Shown: one piece after another, positions 8,210 through 16,039 of the stretch
Numbering within the stretch: position 1 is the first letter of the stretch
How the letters are laid out: every line of letters starts with the position of its first letter
Assembly: GCF_000648615.1 (NCBI RefSeq)
Contig: NZ_JFZC01000069.1
Coordinates: 1-46,237 of the forward strand
Origin: Sporolactobacillus terrae DSM 11697
GTDB lineage: Bacteria > Bacillota > Bacilli > Bacillales > Sporolactobacillaceae
DNA length: 46,237 bases
Reading direction: 5' to 3'
Notes under the pieces: model-generated
Databases searched by the model: none
Seen by the model: only the letters and a program-made list of their open reading frames with translations
Told to the model about the DNA's origin: nothing
Made by a program: the position numbers and the translations under genes

Positions 8210-9576
8210 ACAAGCCATTTCAAATGACATTAACAAAGCGGATTTGGTTATGTTTTGTTCTCCTTGAATGTTTTATTGGTTTGATCATTATCATCGTTTA
8301 CCCCTATTCCATTCAGAACACGCTGAAAGAAAATACATTTCGAACAATCGAAGCGCAGCAGTTGCTCAGTTTTCAGCGCCATGATGAGAGTTTTGCAATC
8401 GATAATCCCGGAACCGATAATAAAAGCGGTGATTTGACAAGAACGATTATTGTTGATAAGCACCTCAAACCCATAACTAGCCAAACCTATTTAGAGACTG
8501 ATGTATTTAACCAGATGCGAAATCAAATCAAACACCAGTATACGAATTTGGCTCGCTATGAGCTGAAACAAAACGGTTCAACGCTTTATTTTGTAGTCAG
8601 ACGCGTAAAAATCAATATGGTGGATGATGGTTACCTCATTTCCTATATGTGGGATACTTATGATAATGAATTAAAAAACAATTTGTGGAATCGGTTGATT
8701 TTTATTTTTGTGATGGTAAGCATCCTCAGCTTATTTCTCGCTTTTTGGTTGGCACGCTACTTGAAACGGCCATTGGATATTCTGGGACGGCGCTTTAAAG
8801 AAATTTCGCGTTTGAATTGGGAGAAGCCTTTTGAATGGAAAGGCGATGTGGAATATGAACGGCTTTCTGCCCAGTTTGAAGAGATGCGTTTGAACCTGAT
8901 CAATTACGATCAGTCTCAGAAGGTATTTCTCCAGCAAGCTTCTCATGAGTTAAAAACGCCGATTATGATCGTACAAAGCTATGCGCAGTCGGTAAAGGAC
9001 GGGATCTATCCCAAAGGCGGACTCGATGATTCTATGGATATCATCATTGAGGAATCGCAGCAAATGGAAAAGCGGGTGCGTAAATTACTTTACTTTACGC
9101 GGTTTGACTCGATTGGCGACAAACAAATGCGTTTTTCGAAGCTGCAATTTGGCGAACTTGCTGAGCCAATTCGTGAGCGGTTCAGGACTCAGAGAACGGA
9201 TTTGGACATTCATATTTCCGGTGAGGAAACGGAACTTTATGTTGATAAAGAACAAATGTTGACTGTCTTGGAGAATTTAGTTGAAAATGGATTGCGCTAC
9301 GCCAAAAGCGGAATCTGGCTTGAAGCAGCTGGCAAAAGCAATGTTCGGACGGTTGTGACGGTACGAAACGATGGTCCTCAAATTCCTGACCATGAACTTA
9401 AAGCAATGTTCAAACCGTTTGAAAAGGGAGAAAAGGGCCAATTTGGCTTAGGTCTGGCAATTGTGAAGCGAATCGTTCATAATCATCATGGAGTGATTTA
9501 TGCGTCGAATCGTAAAGATGGCGTTGCTTTTGAGATGACTCTGCCTGTTTTACCCTTGGAAGGCAAGGATAAATAA
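8206..9576 (+). CDS. cssS: CssS-like sensor histidine kinase (secretion stress)
   Basis: Membrane histidine kinase of 456 residues. TM1 lies at about residues 10-32, followed by an extracytoplasmic sensor loop of about 130 residues, TM2 at about 164-184, a HAMP linker, the HisKA box ASHELKTP with H247, the N box ENLVENGLRYA near 356-366, and the G box GQFGLGLAIVKRI near 409. The segment after the H box (SVKDGIYPKGGLDD) matches what is recalled of CssS. The sensor is expected to detect misfolded secreted protein outside the membrane and to phosphorylate CssR. It is coupled to cssR by a 4-base overlap. Confidence 0.82.
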   Translation: MNKPFQMTLTKRIWLCFVLLECFIGLIIIIVYPYSIQNTLKENTFRTIEAQQLLSFQRHDESFAIDNPGTDNKSGDLTRTIIVDKHLKPITSQTYLETDVFNQMRNQIKHQYTNLARYELKQNGSTLYFVVRRVKINMVDDGYLISYMWDTYDNELKNNLWNRLIFIFVMVSILSLFLAFWLARYLKRPLDILGRRFKEISRLNWEKPFEWKGDVEYERLSAQFEEMRLNLINYDQSQKVFLQQASHELKTPIMIVQSYAQSVKDGIYPKGGLDDSMDIIIEESQQMEKRVRKLLYFTRFDSIGDKQMRFSKLQFGELAEPIRERFRTQRTDLDIHISGEETELYVDKEQMLTVLENLVENGLRYAKSGIWLEAAGKSNVRTVVTVRNDGPQIPDHELKAMFKPFEKGEKGQFGLGLAIVKRIVHNHHGVIYASNRKDGVAFEMTLPVLPLEGKDK

Positions 9577-9598
9577 GTGGTGCAGTATGAGTGCTTAA

Positions 9599-9653
9599 CA
9601 AGACGGAAAACGAGCAGATACGGAATGAGGCATGACCGTCTTCCGGACTTTTA
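9599..9653 (+). terminator. Weak terminator-like hairpin after cssS
   Basis: AAGACGG near 9599-9606 can pair with CCGTCTT (9636-9642) over a long loop, followed by a short T run at about 9650. The long loop and poor T tract make it doubtful, and transcription may continue into yhaM. Confidence 0.25.
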
Positions 9654-9669
9654 ATGAAGGGAAGGATTC

Positions 9670-10650
9670 ATGGTGAAAGGAATCGCATTTTATAAAGAAG
9701 GCGAACATGTACATGAATACCTGTTAATAAAGAGTGTGACTAAAGGACTAGCCAGTAATGGTAAACCTTTTCTAACCATTTATTTACAGGATAAGACGGG
9801 TGATATTGAATCGAAACTGTGGGGATGTACAGCTGATGATGAAGCGAATTATGTTCCCGGAGCGGTAGTCCTTGCAGAAGGAGATATTACAACGTTCCGC
9901 GGGCGAAATCAATTTAAAATTCGCACGATCCGCCCGGCAACGGAACGTGATGCAGTCAATAAAGCTGATTTGGTCATGGCTGCGCCGCTGTCCATTGATG
10001 AATTGAATGAGAAGATTACACGCTATCTTTTTGAAATCAAGAATCCAGTCATTCAGCGTATTACGCGGGCATTATTAAAGAAAAATCATTGCGCGTTCTT
10101 CGAGTATCCTGCAGCAGTGAGCATTCATCACAATTTTCTCTCGGGACTCGCTTACCACGTCTGCTGTATGTTGGACATGGCAAAGTCCGTGGTTCATTTG
10201 TACCCCGAGATTGACAAGGATCTGCTCTATGCGGGAATTATCATTCATGATATGGGGAAACTTGAAGAATTGTCCGGGGTAACAGCAACCAGCTACACAC
10301 TTTCGGGTAATTTGATCGGCCATATCTCGATCATGGTGACCAACATTGGTAAAATCGCTGAAGAACTGGGAATAGGTGATAAAGAAGAAGTGCTCTTGCT
10401 TAAGCACATGGTACTTAGTCATCATGAAAATCCGGAATGGGGCAGTCCGAAGCCGCCAATGTTCAAAGAAGCAGAGATTCTGCATATTCTCGATGACATG
10501 GATGCAAAAATTAATGTGATGACCCGGGCTATTCGCAAAACGCGTCCAGGAGAATTTTCCGAGCGAATCTTTGCGATGAACAACCGTACCTTGTACCGAC
10601 CGTCCTTTGATGAACACCAATCGGAAGAAGGCCCCGAGTCGTTTACTTAA
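9670..10650 (+). CDS. yhaM: YhaM: 3'-5' exoribonuclease (OB fold plus HD domain)
   Basis: Cytoplasmic 3'-5' exoribonuclease that trims single-stranded RNA and DNA ends. The 326-residue protein has an N-terminal OB-type nucleic-acid-binding domain (about 15-95) and a C-terminal HD domain with the H193-D194 pair in IIHDMGKLEEL and a downstream LSHHEN histidine pair. The length is close to B. subtilis YhaM (314). The ATG at 9670 follows an AAGGGAAGG-like ribosome binding site. Gene order yhaO-yhaN-yhaM-yhaL supports the assignment, although cssRS intervenes here. Confidence 0.93.
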   Translation: MVKGIAFYKEGEHVHEYLLIKSVTKGLASNGKPFLTIYLQDKTGDIESKLWGCTADDEANYVPGAVVLAEGDITTFRGRNQFKIRTIRPATERDAVNKADLVMAAPLSIDELNEKITRYLFEIKNPVIQRITRALLKKNHCAFFEYPAAVSIHHNFLSGLAYHVCCMLDMAKSVVHLYPEIDKDLLYAGIIIHDMGKLEELSGVTATSYTLSGNLIGHISIMVTNIGKIAEELGIGDKEEVLLLKHMVLSHHENPEWGSPKPPMFKEAEILHILDDMDAKINVMTRAIRKTRPGEFSERIFAMNNRTLYRPSFDEHQSEEGPESFT

Positions 10651-10742
10651 TGTTTCGGAATGAAGGTCTATTTCATCGCTTTCTTGCATAGATTACAATG
10701 CAAACAAAATATGGGACACGCTCCATATTGGGAGGCGGTAAT

Positions 10743-11033
10743 TTGAAACAGGCCAAACGTTCACTAATTGTCGTTGGCAGTCTTTTTATCCTGTTTTTGC
10801 TGCAGCAATTCGGCTTGATTGATCCGATGATTGAAAAGCTGGAAAATATTGCTTGGTGGGTTTACTTAGTGCTTGCCGGAATCATTTTCAGCGGCTATCA
10901 AGCGTTCAGCTTGTCAAGGCAGGAAAAAGAGGTTGATGAAGAATGGGTTCAGGAGCAAGGCAATGTCTATATTAAGCGGATGAATGCTGAAAAAGATCGA
11001 CGCCGCAATCGGAAGGATCCGAAAGCCATGTAA
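10743..11033 (+). CDS. yhaL: YhaL: small membrane sporulation protein
   Basis: Product of 96 residues starting at TTG 10743, chosen because GGGAGGCGG (10730-10738) lies just upstream; the longer in-frame ATG at 10698 has no ribosome binding site. It has two hydrophobic segments (about 8-22 and 36-52) and a charged cytoplasmic tail. The block WWVYLVLAGIIFSGY followed by KEVDEEWVQEQGNVYIKRM fits B. subtilis YhaL, a forespore-expressed protein of unknown biochemical role. Its position between yhaM and prsA is conserved. The terminator hairpin begins inside the coding end. Confidence 0.85.
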   Translation: MKQAKRSLIVVGSLFILFLLQQFGLIDPMIEKLENIAWWVYLVLAGIIFSGYQAFSLSRQEKEVDEEWVQEQGNVYIKRMNAEKDRRRNRKDPKAM

Positions 11034-11055
11034 CCAATGGTTTCCGGATTTTTTT
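11017..11055 (+). terminator. Terminator overlapping the yhaL stop codon
   Basis: A 13-bp stem with one mismatch (11017-11029 with 11037-11049) encloses the yhaL stop codon in its loop and runs into seven T. The last five codons of yhaL form the left arm. Confidence 0.8.
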
Positions 11056-11084
11056 GTTTTCAGATAAACTTTGTGGTACAACGA

Positions 11085-11425
11085 TCAGCGACATTAAAGA
11101 GGAACTTCTGCTAATTGTAAAGGACCTTTCTGCTTGATTATAAAGGAACTTTCTTAAAGGAACTTTCTTAAAGGAACTTTCCTAAAGGAACTTTCGCTAA
11201 GTACGCATACTTCCTGTATGCAACGCGAAAGTCACCGCATCCTGCGGAAGTACTTCCTGTATGCAACGCGAAAGTCACCGCATCCTGCGGAAGTACGTCC
11301 TGTGCACGATGCGGAAGTCCCGTAAGCGCTCTGGTGGGTGCCTGCGGCAAGCGAGCGGCGTGAAGTGCGTCCAGGCACAAGAGCGATGGCACAGGACTAG
11401 GCGTAGCCTACAGGCAACTGATCCG
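11085..11425 (+). repeat. Interspersed repeat copy R2 with internal tandem duplications
   Basis: Same composite repeat as at 2965-3210 but expanded. It opens with the segment shared with R1 (ATTAAAGAGGAACTTCTGC). It then carries four head-to-tail 14-bp units (TAAAGGAACTTTCN, 11141-11196) and a perfect 43-bp tandem duplication (11211-11253 and 11254-11296). A third, degenerate copy of the duplication starts at 11297. From 11330 a GC-rich tail (CTGCGGCAAGCGAGCGGCG) resembles the end module of the element at 43665-43800. No protein is called here. Confidence 0.85.
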
Positions 11426-11503
11426 GATGCGATGCTCACTCATTAAATCGGGAACTCATCGGTTCAGCGTGATGAGTGACGCGCAGCCAGCGTAAGACAA
11501 ACG

Positions 11504-11540
11504 AAAAGAACGATGCATACGCATCGCTCTTTTTATTTTG
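11504..11540 (-). terminator. Terminator of prsA
   Basis: AAAAGAACGATGC (11504-11516) pairs with GCATCGCTCTTTT (11521-11533) with one mismatch. T-rich runs are present on both strands, so it can stop prsA transcription and also read-through from yhaL and the repeat region. Confidence 0.8.
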
Positions 11541-11559
11541 GATGAAATTGTTTTTTATC

Positions 11560-12435
11560 TTATTGCTGCGTGGTGGTTGCAGTTGAATTAAATAAATCTT
11601 TAAATTGGCTGTCCTTGACTTGTACATTTGCATCCTTAATCAGCTTCTTGATGACTTCGTCCTGAGACTTTTCTTTGCTGGCAAGGTATGCTTCTTTTAC
11701 AGACGATTTCAGATCTGCATAAGAATCTTTCTTGCCTTCAAGCTTGATAATATGGTAGCCGCCGTCTGTCGTTGACTTCACGAGCGGGCTGAGTTCGCCA
11801 ACTTTCAATTTCACTGCAGCGTCACTGAATTCAGGAACCATTGTTGATTGTTTGAACCAACCCAGTTCGCCGCCCTTATCTTTTGAGCCTGTATCAATCG
11901 AATATTTCTTTGCTAATTTAGCAAAATCAGCGCCGCCTTTTAATTGTTTGAGAACGGATTGTGCCTGGTCTTTTTCCTTAATTAAAATGTGGCTAGCTTT
12001 CAGTTCAGTGAGTGATTCTTTGTTCTTATTGTAATAATCTTTAAGCGCTTTGTCCGTAACCTTAATGCCTGCCTGCTGTGCCTTAGTCATCATCAGTGAA
12101 TCTTTGATTTGACGTCGGAACTGGGAGTCGGTGAGGTTATTCTGCTGCAATGCCTGTTTGAACTGGTCCTCAGTTGAGAAGCTTTTCCGTACGCTGTTGT
12201 ATTTGGCGTCAACAGCTTTCTTAGAAACAGGATATTTTTTTTCAAGCAGGTTTTCATAAACCATATTTTGAAGAACCGATTCACCATTGGTCTTTTTCAG
12301 TTCGTTATAGAAATCTTCTTTTGTGATATTGCCACTCTTCGTTTTGACGATTGCGGCATTATCTCCGCCGTTCCCACAAGCAGCGAGACTTGCAAGTACA
12401 ATCACAGCGGCTGCTATCATGATCAGTTTTTTCAC
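11560..12435 (-). CDS. prsA: PrsA: peptidyl-prolyl isomerase foldase lipoprotein
   Basis: Membrane-anchored lipoprotein that folds exported proteins at the outer face of the membrane. The GTG at 12435 is preferred because TTAGGAG lies 8 bases upstream; the in-frame GTG at 12444 overlaps that site. The 291-residue product has a KK-positive N-terminus, a hydrophobic stretch and lipobox LAAC with modified C20. A SurA-like helical region follows (about 35-140), then a parvulin domain (about 145-235, LKASHILIKEKD to GGYHIIKL) and a C-terminal helical part. B. subtilis PrsA is 292 residues. Its proximity to CssRS and EcsAB fits a secretion-quality theme. Confidence 0.95.
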   Translation of the reverse strand: MKKLIMIAAAVIVLASLAACGNGGDNAAIVKTKSGNITKEDFYNELKKTNGESVLQNMVYENLLEKKYPVSKKAVDAKYNSVRKSFSTEDQFKQALQQNNLTDSQFRRQIKDSLMMTKAQQAGIKVTDKALKDYYNKNKESLTELKASHILIKEKDQAQSVLKQLKGGADFAKLAKKYSIDTGSKDKGGELGWFKQSTMVPEFSDAAVKLKVGELSPLVKSTTDGGYHIIKLEGKKDSYADLKSSVKEAYLASKEKSQDEVIKKLIKDANVQVKDSQFKDLFNSTATTTQQ

Positions 12436-12455
12436 TATGTCCACTCCTAATTTAA

Positions 12456-12485
12456 AGTATTCCCTATTACCACAGTAGTTCGCAA
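12456..12485 (-). promoter_or_regulatory. Possible prsA promoter
   Basis: On the minus strand, TTGCGA (12480-12485) and AATACT (12456-12461) are separated by 18 bases and lie 21 bases before the prsA start. The -10 match is mediocre, so this is a candidate only. The remaining bases to about 12650 hold nothing recognised. Confidence 0.35.
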
Positions 12486-12658
12486 CAATAGGTGCCGATC
12501 CGTCGCAAGAATCAACTTTTTTGAAGCTTTGTGTTTCTCAATTTACTGACAATGTTCATTCTAACTGATCCGGCCCCCCATTGTCGAGTTTTGCAAATTA
12601 ATGGCTTTTTTATTCCGGTCAGGGACACTCTTTTACATGAAATTGATTTTCTTTGCCG

Positions 12659-12687
12659 TTTGGAAAGTCGATTAAATACGCTATAAT
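12659..12687 (+). promoter_or_regulatory. Probable promoter of the ypmS-like gene
   Basis: A perfect TATAAT at 12682-12687 has a weak -35 (TTTGGA, 12659-12664) at 17 bases. It lies 86 bases before the GTG start. Confidence 0.45.
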
Positions 12688-12772
12688 AAATGAAGAAAAA
12701 TGAAGAAAAGAGATGCTTTTCGAATGATCGTACGCGATGATGATTATCGAAGCAGCCGAAAGGAGACCAAGC

Positions 12773-13378
12773 GTGTTTCGACAAGAACGTTCTAAACGAA
12801 AATTTAATGTCTGGAAGATCGCATTGATTTTATTGCTTGCGATTGAGCTGGCTGCTGTGATTATCGTTATGGGAAAGCTGACCAATGGCTTTTCTTCCTC
12901 TGATACGCCTGAGCCGCAAACAGATCGTACAAAAGGACAAGCCATTTTCACTGTTCAAGCAAACAAGCAGCAGCTGGAAAACATGATTAATGATCAGATC
13001 GATTCGGGAGCAAACAAACGGTTGTCTTATCATGTTTCAATTGGTGAACAGATTGTCTTAGAAGGAAAATACAAATTGCTGTTTACGGCCATTCCGTTTT
13101 CCCTGTCTTTTCAGCCCAAGGTGGCCAGTGGCGACATTATTTTAAAGGAAACCGCGGTGAAACTCGGCAGTATCCCATTGCCGGATCAAGAAGTTTTGAG
13201 TTTCTTCAAAAGCGGATCGAACTTTCCCAAGTGGGTGGTCATTCAGCCAAACAAACGGCAAATCTATATTAATTTGACACAAGTTGAGGTTCAAAAGGAT
13301 CTTTACTTGCGTGCGAAAACGATTGATTTGCCACATAATGATGTCAGTTTTAGTGTTCATCAGTTAAATAATAATTAA
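12773..13378 (+). CDS. ypmS: YpmS-like membrane-anchored protein (DUF2140)
   Basis: Product of 201 residues starting at GTG 12773, just after AAAGGAGA; an upstream ATG at 12737 lacks a ribosome binding site. A basic N-terminus is followed by one transmembrane helix (about 12-35, WKIALILLLAIELAAVIIVM) and an extracytoplasmic domain. Segments resembling B. subtilis YpmS include NKRLSYHVSIGEQ, FSLSFQPKV and LGSIPLPDQEVLSFF. The biochemical function of the family is unknown; similarity to lipid- or cell-wall-associated proteins is sometimes suggested. In B. subtilis ypmS is not beside prsA, so the location differs. Confidence 0.75.
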   Translation: MFRQERSKRKFNVWKIALILLLAIELAAVIIVMGKLTNGFSSSDTPEPQTDRTKGQAIFTVQANKQQLENMINDQIDSGANKRLSYHVSIGEQIVLEGKYKLLFTAIPFSLSFQPKVASGDIILKETAVKLGSIPLPDQEVLSFFKSGSNFPKWVVIQPNKRQIYINLTQVEVQKDLYLRAKTIDLPHNDVSFSVHQLNNN

Positions 13379-13476
13379 TGATAACGGTTGCATTTTCAAA
13401 ACGATTAAGTGTTAGAATAGATGTGGCAGGAAATAATTTCTTATAAAAATTGAATCAGAGATGGGGGGCTTTTCAT

Positions 13477-14709
13477 TTGAGAACCTTTGCACAGAAACTG
13501 GAAAAGTACGCAGAATTAGCGGTGACGGTCGGGGCCAATGTGCAGGCAGGACAAGAGGTTTTGCTGAAATCTCCGATTGATGCCGGTGAACTTGCGCGGA
13601 TTGTAGCCGAGAAAGCCTATCAAGCCGGTGCAAAACGTGTGTATTTTAACTGGACCGATGATCGTTTGGACCATCTGCGGCTCAAGTATGCAGCAGAAGA
13701 CGTCATTGGCGACTATCCGGTTTGGAAGGCGAAAAAGCTTGAGGATCTCGTCAAACGCGGTGCCGCATGCATCGATATTCGAACAACCGGAATAGGGATG
13801 ATGGATGGAATTGACCCAAAGAAAGCGGCTTTGGATCAAGAGGTGATGTGGCGCGCACTTCATACGTACTATGATTATCGCATGTCCGATCGCGTCAGCT
13901 GGACCCTATTGATCTACCCGACCGTTGAATGGGCGAAAAAGCTTTTTCCTGGCAAAATTCGTGAATTGGCGGTTGCCGATTTATGGGAAGTCATTTTCGA
14001 GATGACGCGTGTCGATCGTGAGGACCCAATTGATGCATGGGAAAAACATAAGCAGACACTGGCGAATAAAGTGGCTTTTCTCAATAAGAAGAAATATAAG
14101 CAGCTGCACTATAAAGCGCCAGGAACAGATCTGAAAATTGCCTTTGATCCGGACTACCATTGGGACGGCGGGGCTGCTGTAAACAGTGTGGGCACCACGT
14201 TTGTTCCGAATATTCCAACTGAAGAGGTGTATACATTGCCTTTGAAAAATGGGGTGAACGGAACGGTGATGGCCACACGTCCGCTTGTATACGGCGGCAA
14301 GCTGATTGAAAATCTGTCACTGACGTTTAAAGAAGGACGGATCATAAGCGTGAACGCTAAAGAAGGCGAGGAATTGCTGAACCATCTGATTGACACCGAT
14401 GAAGGTTCACACTATCTCGGCGAGGTCGCACTGGTTCCCAATAATTCTCCGATCTCTCAGTCCGGACTGGTTTTCTATACGACCTTGTATGATGAGAATG
14501 CATCCTGCCACTTAGCCATAGGCAAAGCATATCCAACTTGTCTGGACGGAGGTACGAAAATGTCCGCAGAGGAGTTGGCGGCGCACGGAGCAAACACAAG
14601 CCTGATCCATGTTGATTTTATGATCGGCTCCGATCAACTGGATATTGACGGTGAAAATTCAGAAGGCGAGTGGGAACCGGTCTTTCGTAACGGTGAATGG
14701 ACGTTTTAA
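13477..14709 (+). CDS. ampS: AmpS: M29-family aminopeptidase
   Basis: Cytoplasmic metallo-aminopeptidase of the M29 (thermophilic aminopeptidase) family, removing N-terminal residues from peptides. Starting at TTG 13477, 8 bases after a run of six G (13463-13468), it is 410 residues, the length of B. subtilis AmpS. Family metal-site regions are visible: the segment from GSHYLGEVALVPNN through NASCHLAIG, and the C-terminal HVDFMIGSDQLDIDG. Its own terminator follows. In B. subtilis the gene is elsewhere, so its presence between prsA and yhaH is a local rearrangement. Confidence 0.92.
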   Translation: MRTFAQKLEKYAELAVTVGANVQAGQEVLLKSPIDAGELARIVAEKAYQAGAKRVYFNWTDDRLDHLRLKYAAEDVIGDYPVWKAKKLEDLVKRGAACIDIRTTGIGMMDGIDPKKAALDQEVMWRALHTYYDYRMSDRVSWTLLIYPTVEWAKKLFPGKIRELAVADLWEVIFEMTRVDREDPIDAWEKHKQTLANKVAFLNKKKYKQLHYKAPGTDLKIAFDPDYHWDGGAAVNSVGTTFVPNIPTEEVYTLPLKNGVNGTVMATRPLVYGGKLIENLSLTFKEGRIISVNAKEGEELLNHLIDTDEGSHYLGEVALVPNNSPISQSGLVFYTTLYDENASCHLAIGKAYPTCLDGGTKMSAEELAAHGANTSLIHVDFMIGSDQLDIDGENSEGEWEPVFRNGEWTF

Positions 14710-14719
14710 GAGAAAAGAA

Positions 14720-14760
14720 AAAGATTCCGCATCCAAGGAAAGGAGCGGAATCTTTTTTGT
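14720..14760. terminator. Bidirectional terminator between ampS and the YtxH gene
   Basis: AAAGATTCCGC (14720-14730) pairs perfectly with GCGGAATCTTT (14744-14754), followed by TTTTTTG on the plus strand. It has A-rich sequence on the left, so it can also act on the convergent minus-strand gene. Confidence 0.8.
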
Positions 14761-14765
14761 TGGGC

Positions 14766-15170
14766 TTACAACGATGGCGGTGTTTGTTCTTCGCCTTCTT
14801 TTTTCTCAGGCGAATGTTCGGTCAGTTTATTGCTTAGTTTGTCCTTTGCCGCTTCCAACTGAACCACATTGTTCTTAATCTTTGTCAGGTATGGCTGCAC
14901 ATCTTCTTTCCATTCCTGAAGCAGGTTGCCGATATCGGTGACTGCCGATTTGAGCACAGGCACGCTGTCATCCTTAAGGGCAATCACGCGGTCTTTGACA
15001 GCAGTCAAGTTGTTGGCTGCATCTTTAAGCGGCTGTTGAATCGAAGCAGCGCGATCTTTAATATCGCTTCGGATTTCTTCGCCTTTTTTCGGAGTTGTGA
15101 GAAGCACAACTGTGCCGCCGATAATTCCGCCAACGACTGCACCAATTGTGTAGGAGAAAAATTTACCCAT
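14766..15170 (-). CDS. yhaH: YtxH-domain protein (YhaH-like)
   Basis: Small 134-residue protein of the YtxH/YhaH family. It has an N-terminal glycine-rich transmembrane segment (about 6-26, SYTIGAVVGGIIGGTVVLLTT), a PKKGEEIRSDIKD motif typical of the family, and a long amphipathic helical region likely to form a coiled coil. Function is unknown; family members are often stress-induced membrane-associated proteins. GAGGTGA precedes the ATG. In B. subtilis yhaH lies next to trpP, as here, but scoC (hpr), normally between prsA and yhaH, is absent from this stretch. Confidence 0.75.
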   Translation of the reverse strand: MGKFFSYTIGAVVGGIIGGTVVLLTTPKKGEEIRSDIKDRAASIQQPLKDAANNLTAVKDRVIALKDDSVPVLKSAVTDIGNLLQEWKEDVQPYLTKIKNNVVQLEAAKDKLSNKLTEHSPEKKEGEEQTPPSL

Positions 15171-15215
15171 TGAGAATCACCTCTTCGCGAATAGTATACG
15201 TACCTTATTACCTCT

Positions 15216-15244
15216 ATTATACCTCAGAGGTATTTGTATATCAC
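15216..15244 (-). promoter_or_regulatory. Probable promoter of the YtxH gene
   Basis: On the minus strand GTGATA (15239-15244), 17 bases, then a perfect TATAAT (15216-15221), 46 bases before the start codon. The -10 is flanked by short CCTC/GAGG inverted repeats. Confidence 0.5.
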
Positions 15245-15309
15245 TTAAGAAGGCCAATAAATTGGAAAATAAGAACAATCGGATGAAAAATAAGTGGATT
15301 CGAAGCATA

Positions 15310-15345
15310 CAAAAAGCTCCGTTTCTTAAAAAAGAAACGGAGCTT
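15310..15345 (-). terminator. Terminator of trpP
   Basis: A perfect 14-bp stem (15314-15327 with 15332-15345) on the minus strand runs into TTTTTG, just past the trpP stop codon. Confidence 0.9.
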
Positions 15346-15356
15346 GAATACATAAA

Positions 15357-15902
15357 TTAACGGGTAGTCGGTCGCGGTGCTGTATGATGAAGAAAACCGC
15401 TGCGTTCGCCGATCTTGACAATGATCGGGTAAAGCACTGCAAAGAGGAGCAAGTTGGCGAGCGCTGTTGGCAGCACCATCGTGACGAATAGTCCGCCGAA
15501 AGCCGCTGTATTCAAACCGGCAACAAGTATCGCTACGGTCAAGAATATCGTTCCGCTAAGCATGGTACCAAGACCAGCGAGCACAACACCGAAAATGTAC
15601 GTTGCTTTTGGCTGAAGATGCCTTGCAATCAGGTAAAAGACTAAGAAAACAACGGTAGATGTAATCAACTTGTCAACAACATTCGGAATAAATCCACCCG
15701 GCATTGTAGTCGTTAATCCTGCTAGGATTCCATCGACGAGTCCTATAATGAGAAAGCTCTTTAAATCAGTGAAAAGGAATAGAGATATAAAAAGCATCAC
15801 TAATCCAAAATCGGATTTCATTGGGAATCCAGGGACTAACGCATGAAGTATCGTACCTATGGCAAGAAGCAAAGCAACAACAATCAAATTCTTCAGTTTC
15901 AT
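15357..15902 (-). CDS. trpP: TrpP: tryptophan transporter
   Basis: Integral membrane protein of 181 residues with about five or six hydrophobic helices, in the TrpP (YhaG) family of tryptophan uptake proteins, which resemble ECF S-components. Family-like features are the opening MKLKNLIVVALLLAIGTILH, the GFPMKSDFGLVMLF loop and the GFIPNVVDKLITS segment. GAGGAG (15911-15916) lies 8 bases before the ATG and is embedded in a regular NAG-triplet array that may be a TRAP target. Position between yhaH and hit is conserved with B. subtilis, although serC is missing here. Specificity for tryptophan is inferred from the family and synteny. Confidence 0.88.
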   Translation of the reverse strand: MKLKNLIVVALLLAIGTILHALVPGFPMKSDFGLVMLFISLFLFTDLKSFLIIGLVDGILAGLTTTMPGGFIPNVVDKLITSTVVFLVFYLIARHLQPKATYIFGVVLAGLGTMLSGTIFLTVAILVAGLNTAAFGGLFVTMVLPTALANLLLFAVLYPIIVKIGERSGFLHHTAPRPTTR

Positions 15903-15903
15903 T

Positions 15904-15926
15904 CTGATCTCTCCTCAACTAAGCTG
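15904..15926 (-). promoter_or_regulatory. Putative TRAP-binding NAG-triplet array over the trpP ribosome binding site
   Basis: Read on the minus strand, CAG, TAG, GAG, GAG and CAG occur at exact 5-base spacing (15926, 15921, 15916, 15911, 15906 downwards). That is the NAG-NN periodicity bound by the tryptophan-activated TRAP ring. The array contains the Shine-Dalgarno sequence. B. subtilis trpP is known to be repressed this way, usually with about nine triplets; only five clear ones are seen here. Confidence 0.5.
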
Positions 15927-15974
15927 ATGGTTCCTTCAGCAGTGCCCCGTGGCCTGCTGCAAGGTGTATTCAAT

Positions 15975-16003
15975 AATATACACGTATTCACCTGAAAATG
16001 CAA
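15975..16003 (-). promoter_or_regulatory. Probable trpP promoter
   Basis: TTGCAT (15998-16003), 17 bases, TATATT (15975-15980) on the minus strand. The implied leader of roughly 65 bases contains a small hairpin (CAGCAG/CTGCTG, 15937-15959) upstream of the NAG array. Confidence 0.5.
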
Positions 16004-16039
16004 TTCAAAGTTCAGAAATTGATTACGATAAATCATGCC

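Noticed and set aside
11211-11320. Possible CRISPR array
   Set aside because: The 43-bp direct copies are adjacent without spacers, the third copy is degenerate, and no cas gene is nearby. It is a tandem duplication within an intergenic repeat.
15903-16003. T-box leader upstream of trpP
   Set aside because: No conserved T-box (TGG-ACCGCG type) sequence or specifier-loop arrangement, and the leader is too short. The NAG array is the better explanation.
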